A stretch of 45,330 bases of DNA, from NCBI GenBank assembly GCA_020630675.1, contig JAHDIR010000021.1, positions 1 through 45,330 on the forward strand. Direction: 5' to 3'. A model generated the notes under the pieces. It saw nothing but the letters and a program-made list of their open reading frames with translations, did no database searches and had not been told where the DNA came from. Positions 34,353 to 43,488 of this stretch are shown piece after piece (position 1 is the stretch's first letter; the number at the start of each line of letters is the position of its first letter). This stretch comes from Bdellovibrionales bacterium. GTDB lineage: Bacteria; Bdellovibrionota; Bdellovibrionia; Bdellovibrionales; UBA1609. A program made the position numbers and the translations under genes.

Positions 34353-36290
34353 ATGGCAAAGAGTCAAAAAATTCTCATCATTGATGATGATAGTACATTA
34401 GCTAAAGCAATCTCTGAACTTTTCACAAGAAAAGGTTTTGAGACAATCATTGAGTCCAAAGCGGATAAGGCTTTGAGTTTAATGCGTGTTCAAAAGATTG
34501 ATGGAGTGATTATTGATTGCATGATACCCGGAATGAACGGTGTTGATTTAGGACAAAAGCTAAGAGAAGACTTAAATTTTCAAGACACAATGGTTCTTAT
34601 AAGTGGAATTTTTAAAGATAAAAATTTTGCAAAAGCTTCTCTTCGAAAAACAAATGCTATTGATTTTATGTTTAAGCCCTTAGACTTAGAAAAGCTTATA
34701 GGGCATTTTCATGCCGATGAAAACACGTCCGAGGAAGGCTCTGCTGGCAGTTGGTATGGACAACTGGTCGAAGAAAAACTAGAGGCAGCTAATGCTCTGG
34801 CTGTTGTTAAAGACATCTCTAATATTAATTTCAAAGAAATTCCACTGCTTATTTCCATGCTTGAAAAACATAAAATGAGTGTTTTTATGGAGCTTACTTC
34901 AGGTAAAGACATTTTTTCAATTCAGGTTTTAAAAGGAAAAATTTTAAATGTAGGTTCAAATAAAACAAACCTTTATCACAAAGAATATATTCTTCGAGAA
35001 AACTTATGCACTTCTGATTTAATGGACAAATATATAAGCGACAATGATAACATTTTATCTGAACTTGTTGAAAAAGCATTGCTGAGCCCTCACTTTGAAG
35101 ATCGTATACGGGCCAGTGTTGCCAATAGTGTTTTAAAAAATATTTACCTATCTGATACTGATTTTAGCATAACAATTGATGTTGATAGTTCAGTACCAAG
35201 CCCAACCCCTTTGGTGCTGAAAAATATTTCTTATACTCTTCATGAAGTGGCTGAAACCAAATTAGATCCACTATTTTTAAAAAGTTTCTCATCCTATTTA
35301 AAAGATCGAACTTTTACTTTGGCAAGGTCTTTTGATGCAGATATGCAGTTAAAATCTCTTCCTCTCATTGCGAGCAATAGTAAATTTTTGGAGGAGTTAA
35401 AAAATAAGTTATCACTTGCTGCTATTATGGAAAGAAGTGATAGCTTAAGGCTTTTGAAAGTCTTATTTCTTTTGCAAAGTATGGGACATGTGCACATTAA
35501 AGAATCGGTGATGTCTTTAGATGATTTACCAAAAGTAGAGCAAAGATTTCAGGGAATGTTGGATGGTATCAAAGGTAAAAGCCCGGAAGAGATATTTAAC
35601 TTTTTAGGGGTCGATGATGCCAGATCTATGTTTGTTGCTCCATTTTTTAAAAATTTTGCTAAAATTAATCACCCAGATAAATTACCACAAATCGCTCCTG
35701 ATAGTCTTAGAAAGCTAAATCAACAAGTGTTTTCGATTGTGTCTGAAGCCCATGGAATTTTAACTGATCCCGAAAAAAGAAAAGCCTATGTTGAAGAAGT
35801 AAATAGTAAAAAAACGGAAGTAATATTAAAGGCAGATGCCTTAAAAGAAAAAGGACAGTCTTTACTTAAAAAATCTCAATACAAAGAGGCATTACCGTTT
35901 TTTGAAGAATCAAAAAGTCTCCATCAAGACAATAGAACAACACTCTATTATCATTGGTGTTATATGAAAATTCATAAAAAAATTGAAGATAAGAACATAA
36001 GGTTAAATATATATAATGAGTTAGTGGCCTTTCCTATTGAAGAAAAAAGAGATGAACTTTTTTGCTTGGTCATGGGGATTTTTAAGAAAAGATCCAAAGC
36101 CTACGAAGAGGCTATTGCTGAATTTAAAAAATCTTTAGGCTTTAACGAAAACTTTTTACCGGCTCGACGTGAACTTATGCAGCTGCAGTCGCAACTAAAA
36201 GCTAGAAAATCTAAAACAGATGTCACAAATATTTTTGGTGCAGACTTAGGCACAGTTGTTTCTAATATTTTTAAGAAAAAAGCCAATTAA
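34353..36290 (+). CDS. Response-regulator receiver/DUF4388-like/J-domain/TPR fusion protein
   Basis: 645 residues from ATG 34353 (a TTG at 34335 is also in frame). Residues 1-118 are a receiver domain: ILIIDDDS, IDCMIPGMNG with the phospho-acceptor Asp, VLISGIF and the lysine in DFMFKPL. Residues about 145-225 (IPLLISMLEKHKMSVFMELTSG..IQVLKGKILNVG) look like a DUF4388/PATAN domain. Residues about 415-480 are a J-domain: HPD motif at His440 (NHPDK) and ending AHGILTDPEKRKAY. The C-terminus (490-600) has TPR-like helices. It is probably a signalling adapter that recruits Hsp70 (DnaK) when phosphorylated. No kinase gene is adjacent. It converges on phenylalanine hydroxylase. Confidence 0.78.
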   Translation: MAKSQKILIIDDDSTLAKAISELFTRKGFETIIESKADKALSLMRVQKIDGVIIDCMIPGMNGVDLGQKLREDLNFQDTMVLISGIFKDKNFAKASLRKTNAIDFMFKPLDLEKLIGHFHADENTSEEGSAGSWYGQLVEEKLEAANALAVVKDISNINFKEIPLLISMLEKHKMSVFMELTSGKDIFSIQVLKGKILNVGSNKTNLYHKEYILRENLCTSDLMDKYISDNDNILSELVEKALLSPHFEDRIRASVANSVLKNIYLSDTDFSITIDVDSSVPSPTPLVLKNISYTLHEVAETKLDPLFLKSFSSYLKDRTFTLARSFDADMQLKSLPLIASNSKFLEELKNKLSLAAIMERSDSLRLLKVLFLLQSMGHVHIKESVMSLDDLPKVEQRFQGMLDGIKGKSPEEIFNFLGVDDARSMFVAPFFKNFAKINHPDKLPQIAPDSLRKLNQQVFSIVSEAHGILTDPEKRKAYVEEVNSKKTEVILKADALKEKGQSLLKKSQYKEALPFFEESKSLHQDNRTTLYYHWCYMKIHKKIEDKNIRLNIYNELVAFPIEEKRDELFCLVMGIFKKRSKAYEEAIAEFKKSLGFNENFLPARRELMQLQSQLKARKSKTDVTNIFGADLGTVVSNIFKKKAN

Positions 36291-36293
36291 GAA

Positions 36294-38015
36294 TTAAATA
36301 ATTTGATGATGTCTTTCGATTCCTTTAGAAATACAAACGGCAACTTCAGCGCTGTGTTTTTTATTTTTTTCGAGTTGTGCCAAAAGCTGCTCTTTAACTT
36401 TTTCAGAACCATTTATATGTGAGGAAAGTTCAAGTAATTCAATTCCAGCTAACCACTCTTGAGGAAACTGCTCGATGTACTGATTGGCAGCTGAGGCTAG
36501 AGAATCAAGGTGAGTATTTTGACTATCGCGCATATCTCTGATTTTTTGATAAAAACAAAAGATCTTATGGTCCTGTTCTGAAATATTAACCTCAGGGATG
36601 ACTTTGGCGGGGTAGTCATACATAGTTATATAACTTAGGCTGTCAGCAGGCCCTCGAAATACACTGGTGACAGTGCTTCCAACGGCCATGTCAAAATCAC
36701 CCCAAGAAGGTTCAAAGTAAACATTATCTTTATAGGTCACTGTGCAATCAGTGAACTTAATCAGAATGAGCTGCTTGTTATTAAAAACAAGGTCTGCAAT
36801 ACGTCCGTTAACATTGAATCCAGAGTCATATTTTAAATGGCAATTTTCATGGAGCTGAACCCCTAATGCTTCTAACTCAATTGTATTAAGTTCAGATAAG
36901 CATTGATTATTAATGGTGCCTAAGGGGCAGCTATAGCCATGATTGTGTTGTTCGACCCCTTGACCGGGAAGTTGTTGGCCTTCTACACAAATTTGTGTTG
37001 GGTTAGAAATCTTAAAAAATAAAGTTTTATTTTGATCTTTGATTTGTTCCGCCACTTTACCAGAAACTTGAACGCCTGAGTTGAGTTCAATTGTGTTAAT
37101 GGTTCTAGAGACAATTGCTTTTTCAACACTTTCTGCTCCCCCAAGGGTGAAAGCCATTGATAGGCTAAGATCTTTTAAAACCTTAGTGAGATGAGCAAAA
37201 TCAGGAGTCACAAAAAGTTGAGGCTGTTGCTCTGTTATATCGTACTCGTAGTTGATACATTCAACAGATAAAGCTATTTTTTTAACACGAGAACTTAAGC
37301 TATTTTCCGACTCACCTAAAGAGGAAAGCAGGCCGGCTCCAAAAATTTTAGGGTTATCCAGTGAGCCAATGAGGCCATATTCGGCGGTCCACCAATTCAT
37401 TCGTCCAAGTAAAGAGGCTTCTGATGGAGATCCCATATTATTGGAAACTTGATGAAGTTTTTCTTCACACTTTGCAATCTCGGCTTCAGTGGAGCTTGGG
37501 TGTTCTTTTATATCGCTCAGCTCTCGAATAGCTTCGTAAAGCTTAATATCTTCTTTTTTGACAATCGCTTTATTAGCCACTTCAGCATAGTTTTTTAAGT
37601 ACTGAGCAAACTCTGGGTCGGCGATTATAGGAGCATGACCTGCGGCCTCATGAATAATATCAGGAGCAGGAGTGTAGAGAATATGGTCAAAAGTACGTAT
37701 ACCACTGGCAATAGGTAAATAACCTAAAGACTGAAACTCCATAAAGGCGCCAGGAGGAATAAAACCACTGACAGGGATAGCTGACCATCCAAAGCGGTTT
37801 AACTTTTTGTTGATGTCTTGAATTTTAGGAATGGAGTCGATTTGAATGCCAGTTTTTTCTAATCCATCGACATAACTAGGATGAGCATGAGTAGAAAGGT
37901 AGCTTTTAAGTTGTCGCATAGAAAAACGCCAGACAGCATGATCACGAGCTGAGTAACTTTCAACATCTTGTACAACCACATATTTTTGCAAATGTTTAGG
38001 AACTTCGTTCGTCAT
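36294..38015 (-). CDS. phhA: Phenylalanine 4-monooxygenase, long form
   Basis: 573 residues. It hydroxylates phenylalanine to tyrosine with a pterin cofactor and Fe(II). The pterin-dependent aromatic hydroxylase core occupies about 20-330: GFIPPGAFMEFQ, RTFDHILYTPAPDIIHEAAGHAP (iron ligands His122 and His127) and the tryptophan-flanked MNWWTAEYGLIG with the third ligand glutamate. Enzymes such as those of Pseudomonas end near residue 280; this one continues for about 240 residues with beta-rich stretches and a helical end, as in some Bacillus and Bacteroidetes enzymes. It feeds tyrosine to the hpd-hmgA operon nearby. ATG-proximal ribosome binding site AGAAGG. Confidence 0.9.
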   Translation of the reverse strand: MTNEVPKHLQKYVVVQDVESYSARDHAVWRFSMRQLKSYLSTHAHPSYVDGLEKTGIQIDSIPKIQDINKKLNRFGWSAIPVSGFIPPGAFMEFQSLGYLPIASGIRTFDHILYTPAPDIIHEAAGHAPIIADPEFAQYLKNYAEVANKAIVKKEDIKLYEAIRELSDIKEHPSSTEAEIAKCEEKLHQVSNNMGSPSEASLLGRMNWWTAEYGLIGSLDNPKIFGAGLLSSLGESENSLSSRVKKIALSVECINYEYDITEQQPQLFVTPDFAHLTKVLKDLSLSMAFTLGGAESVEKAIVSRTINTIELNSGVQVSGKVAEQIKDQNKTLFFKISNPTQICVEGQQLPGQGVEQHNHGYSCPLGTINNQCLSELNTIELEALGVQLHENCHLKYDSGFNVNGRIADLVFNNKQLILIKFTDCTVTYKDNVYFEPSWGDFDMAVGSTVTSVFRGPADSLSYITMYDYPAKVIPEVNISEQDHKIFCFYQKIRDMRDSQNTHLDSLASAANQYIEQFPQEWLAGIELLELSSHINGSEKVKEQLLAQLEKNKKHSAEVAVCISKGIERHHQII

Positions 38016-38267
38016 TTAAAAAACCTTCTTATTTATTACTCAACTATATACCTATAAAATAGCCGACAGGATAGAGCCTATTTATATTCTTTTTGTGTAT
38101 AAACGAATTGTTAAAAAGGTGAGGCGGGGTTTGATCGGTAAATTTAGTAAGAAACCAGCCAGAATGAATAACATAGACGTGCTGCGTTACCTAACTAAGG
38201 GCTCACTGGTTGTTTTTGAGAAGGAAAGTTATAGTAAATCAACCAATTACAGGAGAGCACTTACTTT

Positions 38268-39269
38268 ATGCGTTTTGTATTCATCATCTTAATATTTTTA
38301 TTGTCATTATCTTGTGAAGAATCTAGCAAGTCAGTAAAGGTTCGTGAGCCAAATGGCAGTGGAGCGTCTAATAAAGTCACGTCCTCTAAGTCTGAACAGT
38401 TGAGAATTGGAGTTTATAGTTTAGATAAATATGGGATTACAAAAAATGCCAATAAAACTAAAAATATTAAAAAAGCTCTAACCCCTTTTTTTAAAGATAA
38501 AGTTGATCTCATGGTTTTTACTGATGTTATGGTTTCAGCCACTCAGTTTAAAAAAGAAGTAGTAAATAACGAGTTTGTTTGTGAGACCTTTAAAAAGTCC
38601 AAAAAAAAACAAAGTAAAATTATTGTTTGTCGCAATCCTGGTTTAATAAAGATGGTGCGTGGTAATGGTTTACCAGAGGAAGAACTTGCCAATAACACTA
38701 TTAATGAAGTCGCTTTACCAAACTATAATCATGATGTCCCAGCCTTTCATTCTGTGTACGAGTTTAAAAATGATGGCTTTCGTTTTTATTTTGTCGCCGT
38801 TGACTTGATATCTGGATTCTCTAATGATGATCTTCGACAGGACCAGCTAGAAGCTTTGACCTCTTATATGAATCAAAGTTCTTTTTTGGAGCTACCCGCG
38901 GTCTTGGTGGGTAACTGGAAGAATAACCCCGCCTTAAATAATGATTTATCTGGTGCACGTGAAATTGACCTTCTTCATGAAAGCATTCTTAGAGTTTTTC
39001 CTGAAACCAGTTTGTTTGAATCAAAACTACCCAGAACTAAAGTTCTTGACGGAGACTCAGGCCTTCCCAAAAAGTACAATAACTTATTTTATAACAAAGC
39101 AGCATGGTCTGAGGAGAGCGTAAAGTCTAATGATATTTGTGCTGACTTAAATACTGAAGATGCAGAGAATCCTGATAAGGTCAGGAGGTTAGAGGAAAGA
39201 AGATACCTTTATGTAGAAAATTTTTCTAGTTATTGTACAGTCTTTTTTAATCTTCGTCGAAAAAAATAA
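38268..39269 (+). CDS. Lipoprotein with endonuclease/exonuclease/phosphatase-like fold, likely inactive
   Basis: 333 residues with lipobox LSLSC at residues 13-17. After a lysine-rich linker the layout of an EEP-family protein can be followed: RIGVYSLDKYG (RVATWNV position), VDLMVFTDVM (metal-Glu strand), FYFVAVDLISGFSNDDLRQDQLEAL (HLKS..R..Q position) and PAVLVGNWKNNP where active enzymes have GDFN. The catalytic acids and histidines appear replaced, so this may be a non-catalytic member; that comparison is by eye. Its stop is 2 bp from that of the convergent SelO-like gene. A ribosome binding site GGAG precedes the ATG. Confidence 0.62.
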   Translation: MRFVFIILIFLLSLSCEESSKSVKVREPNGSGASNKVTSSKSEQLRIGVYSLDKYGITKNANKTKNIKKALTPFFKDKVDLMVFTDVMVSATQFKKEVVNNEFVCETFKKSKKKQSKIIVCRNPGLIKMVRGNGLPEEELANNTINEVALPNYNHDVPAFHSVYEFKNDGFRFYFVAVDLISGFSNDDLRQDQLEALTSYMNQSSFLELPAVLVGNWKNNPALNNDLSGAREIDLLHESILRVFPETSLFESKLPRTKVLDGDSGLPKKYNNLFYNKAAWSEESVKSNDICADLNTEDAENPDKVRRLEERRYLYVENFSSYCTVFFNLRRKK

Positions 39270-39271
39270 AT

Positions 39272-41101
39272 TTATAAATCTTCTTTATATAAATGAATTA
39301 AGTTATCAAAACTTTTTAATAAAAATTTTTCTTTTGAATTAAGCCCTGTTTTTTTGTTTTCTTTTTGCCCAGGAAGAAAAACTTGTTTTTGAATCACACT
39401 TTCAATTAATTTTTGAAGGCTAAGAATAGATGTAGTTTTGTTTTTCTCAATTAACTGCTGAACGATAAAAACCAAAGCATTACCGGTGACCCGATCCTCG
39501 CGATTAATTGATGAAGAGCGCTCAAACAAACATTTAAGGTCTTTTACCTTAAGTTTACTTTTTGAACTTAAGCTAGATAGCAACTTTATATAACTTGAAA
39601 TTAAATTGAGAAATTTTGAGTGATGCTTTTCTAGGGTGATCATATCTTTCTCATTAGAAAACTCACTAGCCAGTTCAAAAAGAAGGGAGTCAATTCGAGG
39701 TGTATCAATATTTAAATCACTTTCAATCAAGAGTTTAGGAATTAAACGTAAGAAACTTCTCATATTAAGGATGGGAGGGTGATTTATCCCATCTTCAACT
39801 TCTTGCTCTCCTGATGAAGTCTTTAGCTTTTCAAAAAAAGTAAACTGATGAAAAAGATGGTGGCATTGATCTCGCCAATGAGTGAAAGCAAGTTTAGATT
39901 GTTTTTCATTTAAACCCATTTGAAATAAAAAGTGTTTGAGTCGATAGTCATCAAAGCTTTTATCAAATTGGGATAAAATAGCATGATCTTTAAAAGATTG
40001 AATGGGTTCTTTTTTGTTTGTTTTTAAAAAATGAACCATTTGAGCAAAAACTTGAACAGTGAATTTAGCTTTGTTTTTTTGTTCATTTAAAGTGGTTGAG
40101 TAGCGTTCAACATCGTCATAGCGATATTTATCATGGCGAAGTCCAAGCCAACGAATACTACCATAGTCAATAAGGCCAGCATTAGCTAAAACATTATCAC
40201 CGTCCCAATCTAGCCAAGTAAATAAATACTCTCTTTCTAGCTGAGCACTAAACCTTGCAAAGGAATCACATACTAAATCAAGCATTTCATCATACTTTTT
40301 CTTTCCAGAGCTAGAAATGATCCACTCTTTATTCGTGACTTGTCGATCAATAAGGTAATCCGTGGCTTGTTTTAATTGATCGAACTTATTTTGCTTTAAG
40401 TGAAGAAACAAATGGGCAGGGCGAATTAAATTTTTACCGGCTCTAACCCCAATTCCACAGCCATCGCCAAAATCAATAATGGCTAACATTCGCTCTGTGG
40501 TAAAGCCATAGTTATGTAAAGTTTCAGACATAATTGACGTTCCAATGAGTTCATCTACTTCTGCTAAGCCGCAGCCATAACCATATTCTTCACTGCCTGT
40601 CTGCAAGTTCTTACCAGCTAAAACAGAGCCAGGAGATAAGCAAGTAACACCTGTTCCGCGGCTACTCACATCCCAAGTGATTCCCTTATTTTTAATCACT
40701 CCATTCCAAATGCCTCGTCCATCTCCTGAGTTGAGGCCTCTTTTGTCTTTATGCTGAAGTTGTAAATAACGAGAGGCCATATAGGTATTTTTTTTAACTA
40801 AATCAAAGTCGTTAATACTTTTTGATTCTAGGTCGTACTCATTAATAATACGTAAGCAAAAAGTGGACATAATTTTTTGTTTTAGTTTGTTATTTAATCG
40901 ATGAGGGTGATCTTTTTGGATGAGACCCATTTCTTTAGCAAGGTCGTAGTTAAAATAAGTGACAGAGCCAGAGGCAAGCTCTCTTACTTTATAGGGAACA
41001 TGAGAATGACTTACGTTTTTTGACCATGGGTGGGTGCCATCGATTTTATCAAAGTGACGATAGGGATCTGGAGTAAGTACTTTTGGCTTCTTTTGTCCCA
41101 T
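39272..41101 (-). CDS. Divergent SelO-like (protein adenylyltransferase-related) protein
   Basis: About 609 residues from ATG 41101; an in-frame TTG at 41161 would add 20. SelO proteins have a kinase-like fold that AMPylates proteins. Matches seen: SGDGRGIWNG (about residue 125), the region SETLHNYGFTTERMLAIIDFG (about 195) where SelO has ALGIPTTRALALV, and the active-site pair GDNVLANAGLIDYG (Asn303 and Asp312), corresponding to SelO DNMSILGLTIDYG. The rest is too diverged to align by eye. It lacks the usual SelO N-terminal ending and the sequence HSHVPYKV is different. No strong ribosome binding site is present. Alternative: unrelated kinase-like family. Confidence 0.62.
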   Translation of the reverse strand: MGQKKPKVLTPDPYRHFDKIDGTHPWSKNVSHSHVPYKVRELASGSVTYFNYDLAKEMGLIQKDHPHRLNNKLKQKIMSTFCLRIINEYDLESKSINDFDLVKKNTYMASRYLQLQHKDKRGLNSGDGRGIWNGVIKNKGITWDVSSRGTGVTCLSPGSVLAGKNLQTGSEEYGYGCGLAEVDELIGTSIMSETLHNYGFTTERMLAIIDFGDGCGIGVRAGKNLIRPAHLFLHLKQNKFDQLKQATDYLIDRQVTNKEWIISSSGKKKYDEMLDLVCDSFARFSAQLEREYLFTWLDWDGDNVLANAGLIDYGSIRWLGLRHDKYRYDDVERYSTTLNEQKNKAKFTVQVFAQMVHFLKTNKKEPIQSFKDHAILSQFDKSFDDYRLKHFLFQMGLNEKQSKLAFTHWRDQCHHLFHQFTFFEKLKTSSGEQEVEDGINHPPILNMRSFLRLIPKLLIESDLNIDTPRIDSLLFELASEFSNEKDMITLEKHHSKFLNLISSYIKLLSSLSSKSKLKVKDLKCLFERSSSINREDRVTGNALVFIVQQLIEKNKTTSILSLQKLIESVIQKQVFLPGQKENKKTGLNSKEKFLLKSFDNLIHLYKEDL

Positions 41102-41161
41102 AGCTATATTATGAGAGTTGTTTATTCGATTGAAAAGGCACAGAGACCTGGTTTTAGTCAA

Positions 41162-41494
41162 AAGTCACCCGACAAAAGTAGGCCTTATAATTAGAAAGTC
41201 TTGATTTCAGTTATTAAGTCTTGCTGGATTTAAAGCTTATTGAAGGCTCTTTACTATGTATTACTTAAATATTATTAGCCCCGCTTTAGGGGCTTTTTTC
41301 AGTTTTATTGTTTCAAAATGAATCATTATTGTTTGGCCTGTTGTATTAAAATAAATTTTTTAAAATGTTAAATATTGAGAATTAATACCACTGATCTGCT
41401 GACAACTGAGCTTAAAAGTAAAGCTTATGATAATATGAACAAAAGCCTATGCGGGCAAAAACAGTTTTTTGTAAAGTAAAATGGGGTAATAGTA
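41162..41494. other. 333-bp intergenic region with an orphan terminator
   Basis: No coding frame of note. It holds a TATAAT at 41186-41191 and, 86 bp later, a rho-independent terminator on the plus strand with no upstream plus-strand gene, so a small RNA of about 100 nt is possible. The last 190 bp lead into the FN3 lipoprotein gene. Confidence 0.5.
41277..41299 (+). terminator. Orphan rho-independent terminator
   Basis: AGCCCC (41277-41282), loop GCTTTA, GGGGCT (41289-41294) and a T run to 41299. It lies 117 bp past the divergent edge of the SelO-like gene and has no plus-strand gene before it. Confidence 0.85.
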
Positions 41495-43441
41495 ATGAAA
41501 AAAATTTATTCTTTTTTTTCACTCTTTTTTTTAATCCTTCTTTTTCAAAATTGTAGTAGTGAATTTCAAGCTATAGATACTTTGAATTCAACCAATGAAA
41601 ATTCATCATCTAGAACAACGGCTTTGCCACCAAATCCTTTAGAAATGGAACCTCCGTCTACGATTGTTAAACAAGATCAAAGTTCAGAAAACCTCATGTT
41701 AAATCAAATAGATAAAAATCAACACACAGAGCCTTTGGTTTTAAAAAGAGTGACTCTCGATAATGTGACTTCGTCTTCTGCTTTAGTATCTTGGTCTATT
41801 AGTAACTTGGCTACGGGGTATATTGAGTACGGCCTAAGTGAAGAGCTCAATTTACAAACAGTCATTGAAAATACTTTCAAATACTCTTCTCATAAACAGC
41901 CATTGACAGATCTAGAAGCAGATCAAGTTTACTATTATAGAGTGCATTCAGAAGATCAAAATGGAAGTTTGGTTTCCTCAGAAATCAAGAGTTTTAAAAC
42001 AAAAGCAGTAAAACTCGAAGAAATGGCTTCAGAAGTAGTAACTCCACCATCAAATACTTCTGCAAATGAAGCTCAAACCGAGAACGCTTCTTCTTCTGTG
42101 CCTAGCGAAATGATGAGATTGCCTACGTCAATTGAGCAAACCGTAAACTCCTCTTCCGTTAATGCCCAAAAAGGGTGGCCTGTTAAAACTGATGACCACC
42201 TCCCTATGGGTGGCGTTTTTTATGGCAACCATGTGCATGGTTGGAGAACAGCTAATGCTCAAATTGGTGTTGAAAATGTCAGGCGCTTCAGAGCGGGCCG
42301 AACGGGAAAAGTTCAAGCTATTAAGTTTAATAACAGAACTTTAAAAGCATCGACGGTGAAGCTTCGCTGTGATGCCAACCCGTCTAGTGTGTGGTGTAAT
42401 TGTGTGAAGGCAAACTTAACAGGTGCCGAATGTGGTTATACCATCAGTAATAGTTATTCCGTTGGTAATGGTGGTACCATAGTTGTGCAAATCAGAACAG
42501 ATAATGGAAAAGGCTTACCTTCTGAAACTGTCCTAGCTCAAACAAAGCCTTTTTCTCCAGTAAAGAATGGTGATAATGAATATCCGCGTTTACCCTTAAT
42601 TCAGTCAGCTTTTTTAAAAGCAGGAGCCATTTATCATCTAGTTCACAAAAATTTAACGCCACCAAGTTGTCCTCTGTCAGGTTTGACTGTAGCGCAAGCT
42701 AAAAGGTGTCCCAAAAATGAGGGAGCTACAGGTTTAAATGGTATTGGTCACTACAACTCACCGTCAACGACGGGTCGCTTTGGTCCTTACTCTGGAGATG
42801 AGGCCGATGCTAACTTTTATAAAACAAAAGTAGGAGGCACTTGGCAGCAGTCAAAAAAGGTTTTGTCTTTTTATGAAATTCAATATGATGATGGGGAGTG
42901 GAGAGGTGATGCCTACCACGCTTATGACTCATCTATATCTGATGGTTGGAAGCCTGTTGCCGGATCTCATATAGTTAGGCAAATTTTTACGGTAGAAAGA
43001 GCTAATAGAAAAGTGAATGGCTTATGGTTAAACTTTGGGTTAAGCCCCTCTGCCGACGGATCTCCATTATTGGTATCTTTAAAAGATTCAAGGGGAGTTG
43101 TAGTAGCTAATGGAAAAATCAATGCCTCTTCGATGTGTTTAAAAATGAAAGATAAGTATTGCCGTGATTGGGGGTATACAAACCTGAATAAAAATATCGA
43201 ACTTAAAAAAGGCTTATCATATTCGGTGGAGTTAAGCGCTTCGTCTCAAGCCGGTTTTATTGTTTCTACTTATGTTCCTATGCTTGGGCAGGGGTTTAAT
43301 GCAAAAAATATGTGGAGCAGTTCAAAAGCACAGTATAGTAAAAATAAAGGTTTAAATTGGGTTAAATATGCCAATCGCTATCCCAATGATAGGGATATGG
43401 CCTTGCTGTTTACAATTGTGGGGCACCCTAAAAGCTTGTGA
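41495..43441 (+). CDS. Large lipoprotein with fibronectin-III domain and two beta-sandwich-like modules
   Basis: 648 residues with lipobox LFQNC near residue 20, a Ser/Thr/Asn-rich stalk, and an FN3 domain at about 85-165 (SSALVSWSISNLATGYIEYG ... LEADQVYYYRVHSEDQNG). A second serine-rich linker follows. Residues about 235-400 and 460-640 look like two copies of one beta-sandwich: each opens with a RFxAGRTGKVQAIKF / IFTVERANRKVNGLWL strand, has a VVVQIRTDNGKGLPSE / LLVSLKDSRGVVVA strand, and closes near LKAGAIYHLVH / LKKGLSYSVEL. Such modules resemble carbohydrate- or surface-binding domains. A cell-surface adhesin role is inference. Four or more cysteines occur in the first module. Confidence 0.75.
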   Translation: MKKIYSFFSLFFLILLFQNCSSEFQAIDTLNSTNENSSSRTTALPPNPLEMEPPSTIVKQDQSSENLMLNQIDKNQHTEPLVLKRVTLDNVTSSSALVSWSISNLATGYIEYGLSEELNLQTVIENTFKYSSHKQPLTDLEADQVYYYRVHSEDQNGSLVSSEIKSFKTKAVKLEEMASEVVTPPSNTSANEAQTENASSSVPSEMMRLPTSIEQTVNSSSVNAQKGWPVKTDDHLPMGGVFYGNHVHGWRTANAQIGVENVRRFRAGRTGKVQAIKFNNRTLKASTVKLRCDANPSSVWCNCVKANLTGAECGYTISNSYSVGNGGTIVVQIRTDNGKGLPSETVLAQTKPFSPVKNGDNEYPRLPLIQSAFLKAGAIYHLVHKNLTPPSCPLSGLTVAQAKRCPKNEGATGLNGIGHYNSPSTTGRFGPYSGDEADANFYKTKVGGTWQQSKKVLSFYEIQYDDGEWRGDAYHAYDSSISDGWKPVAGSHIVRQIFTVERANRKVNGLWLNFGLSPSADGSPLLVSLKDSRGVVVANGKINASSMCLKMKDKYCRDWGYTNLNKNIELKKGLSYSVELSASSQAGFIVSTYVPMLGQGFNAKNMWSSSKAQYSKNKGLNWVKYANRYPNDRDMALLFTIVGHPKSL

Positions 43442-43488
43442 TATATTTTTTTGAAATATGTAAAAAATTGGTATGACCGATAAATAAT

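Noticed and set aside
38095-38292. 65-residue open frame before the EEP-like lipoprotein
   Set aside because: It starts at GTG without a ribosome binding site, overlaps the lipoprotein start and resembles nothing.
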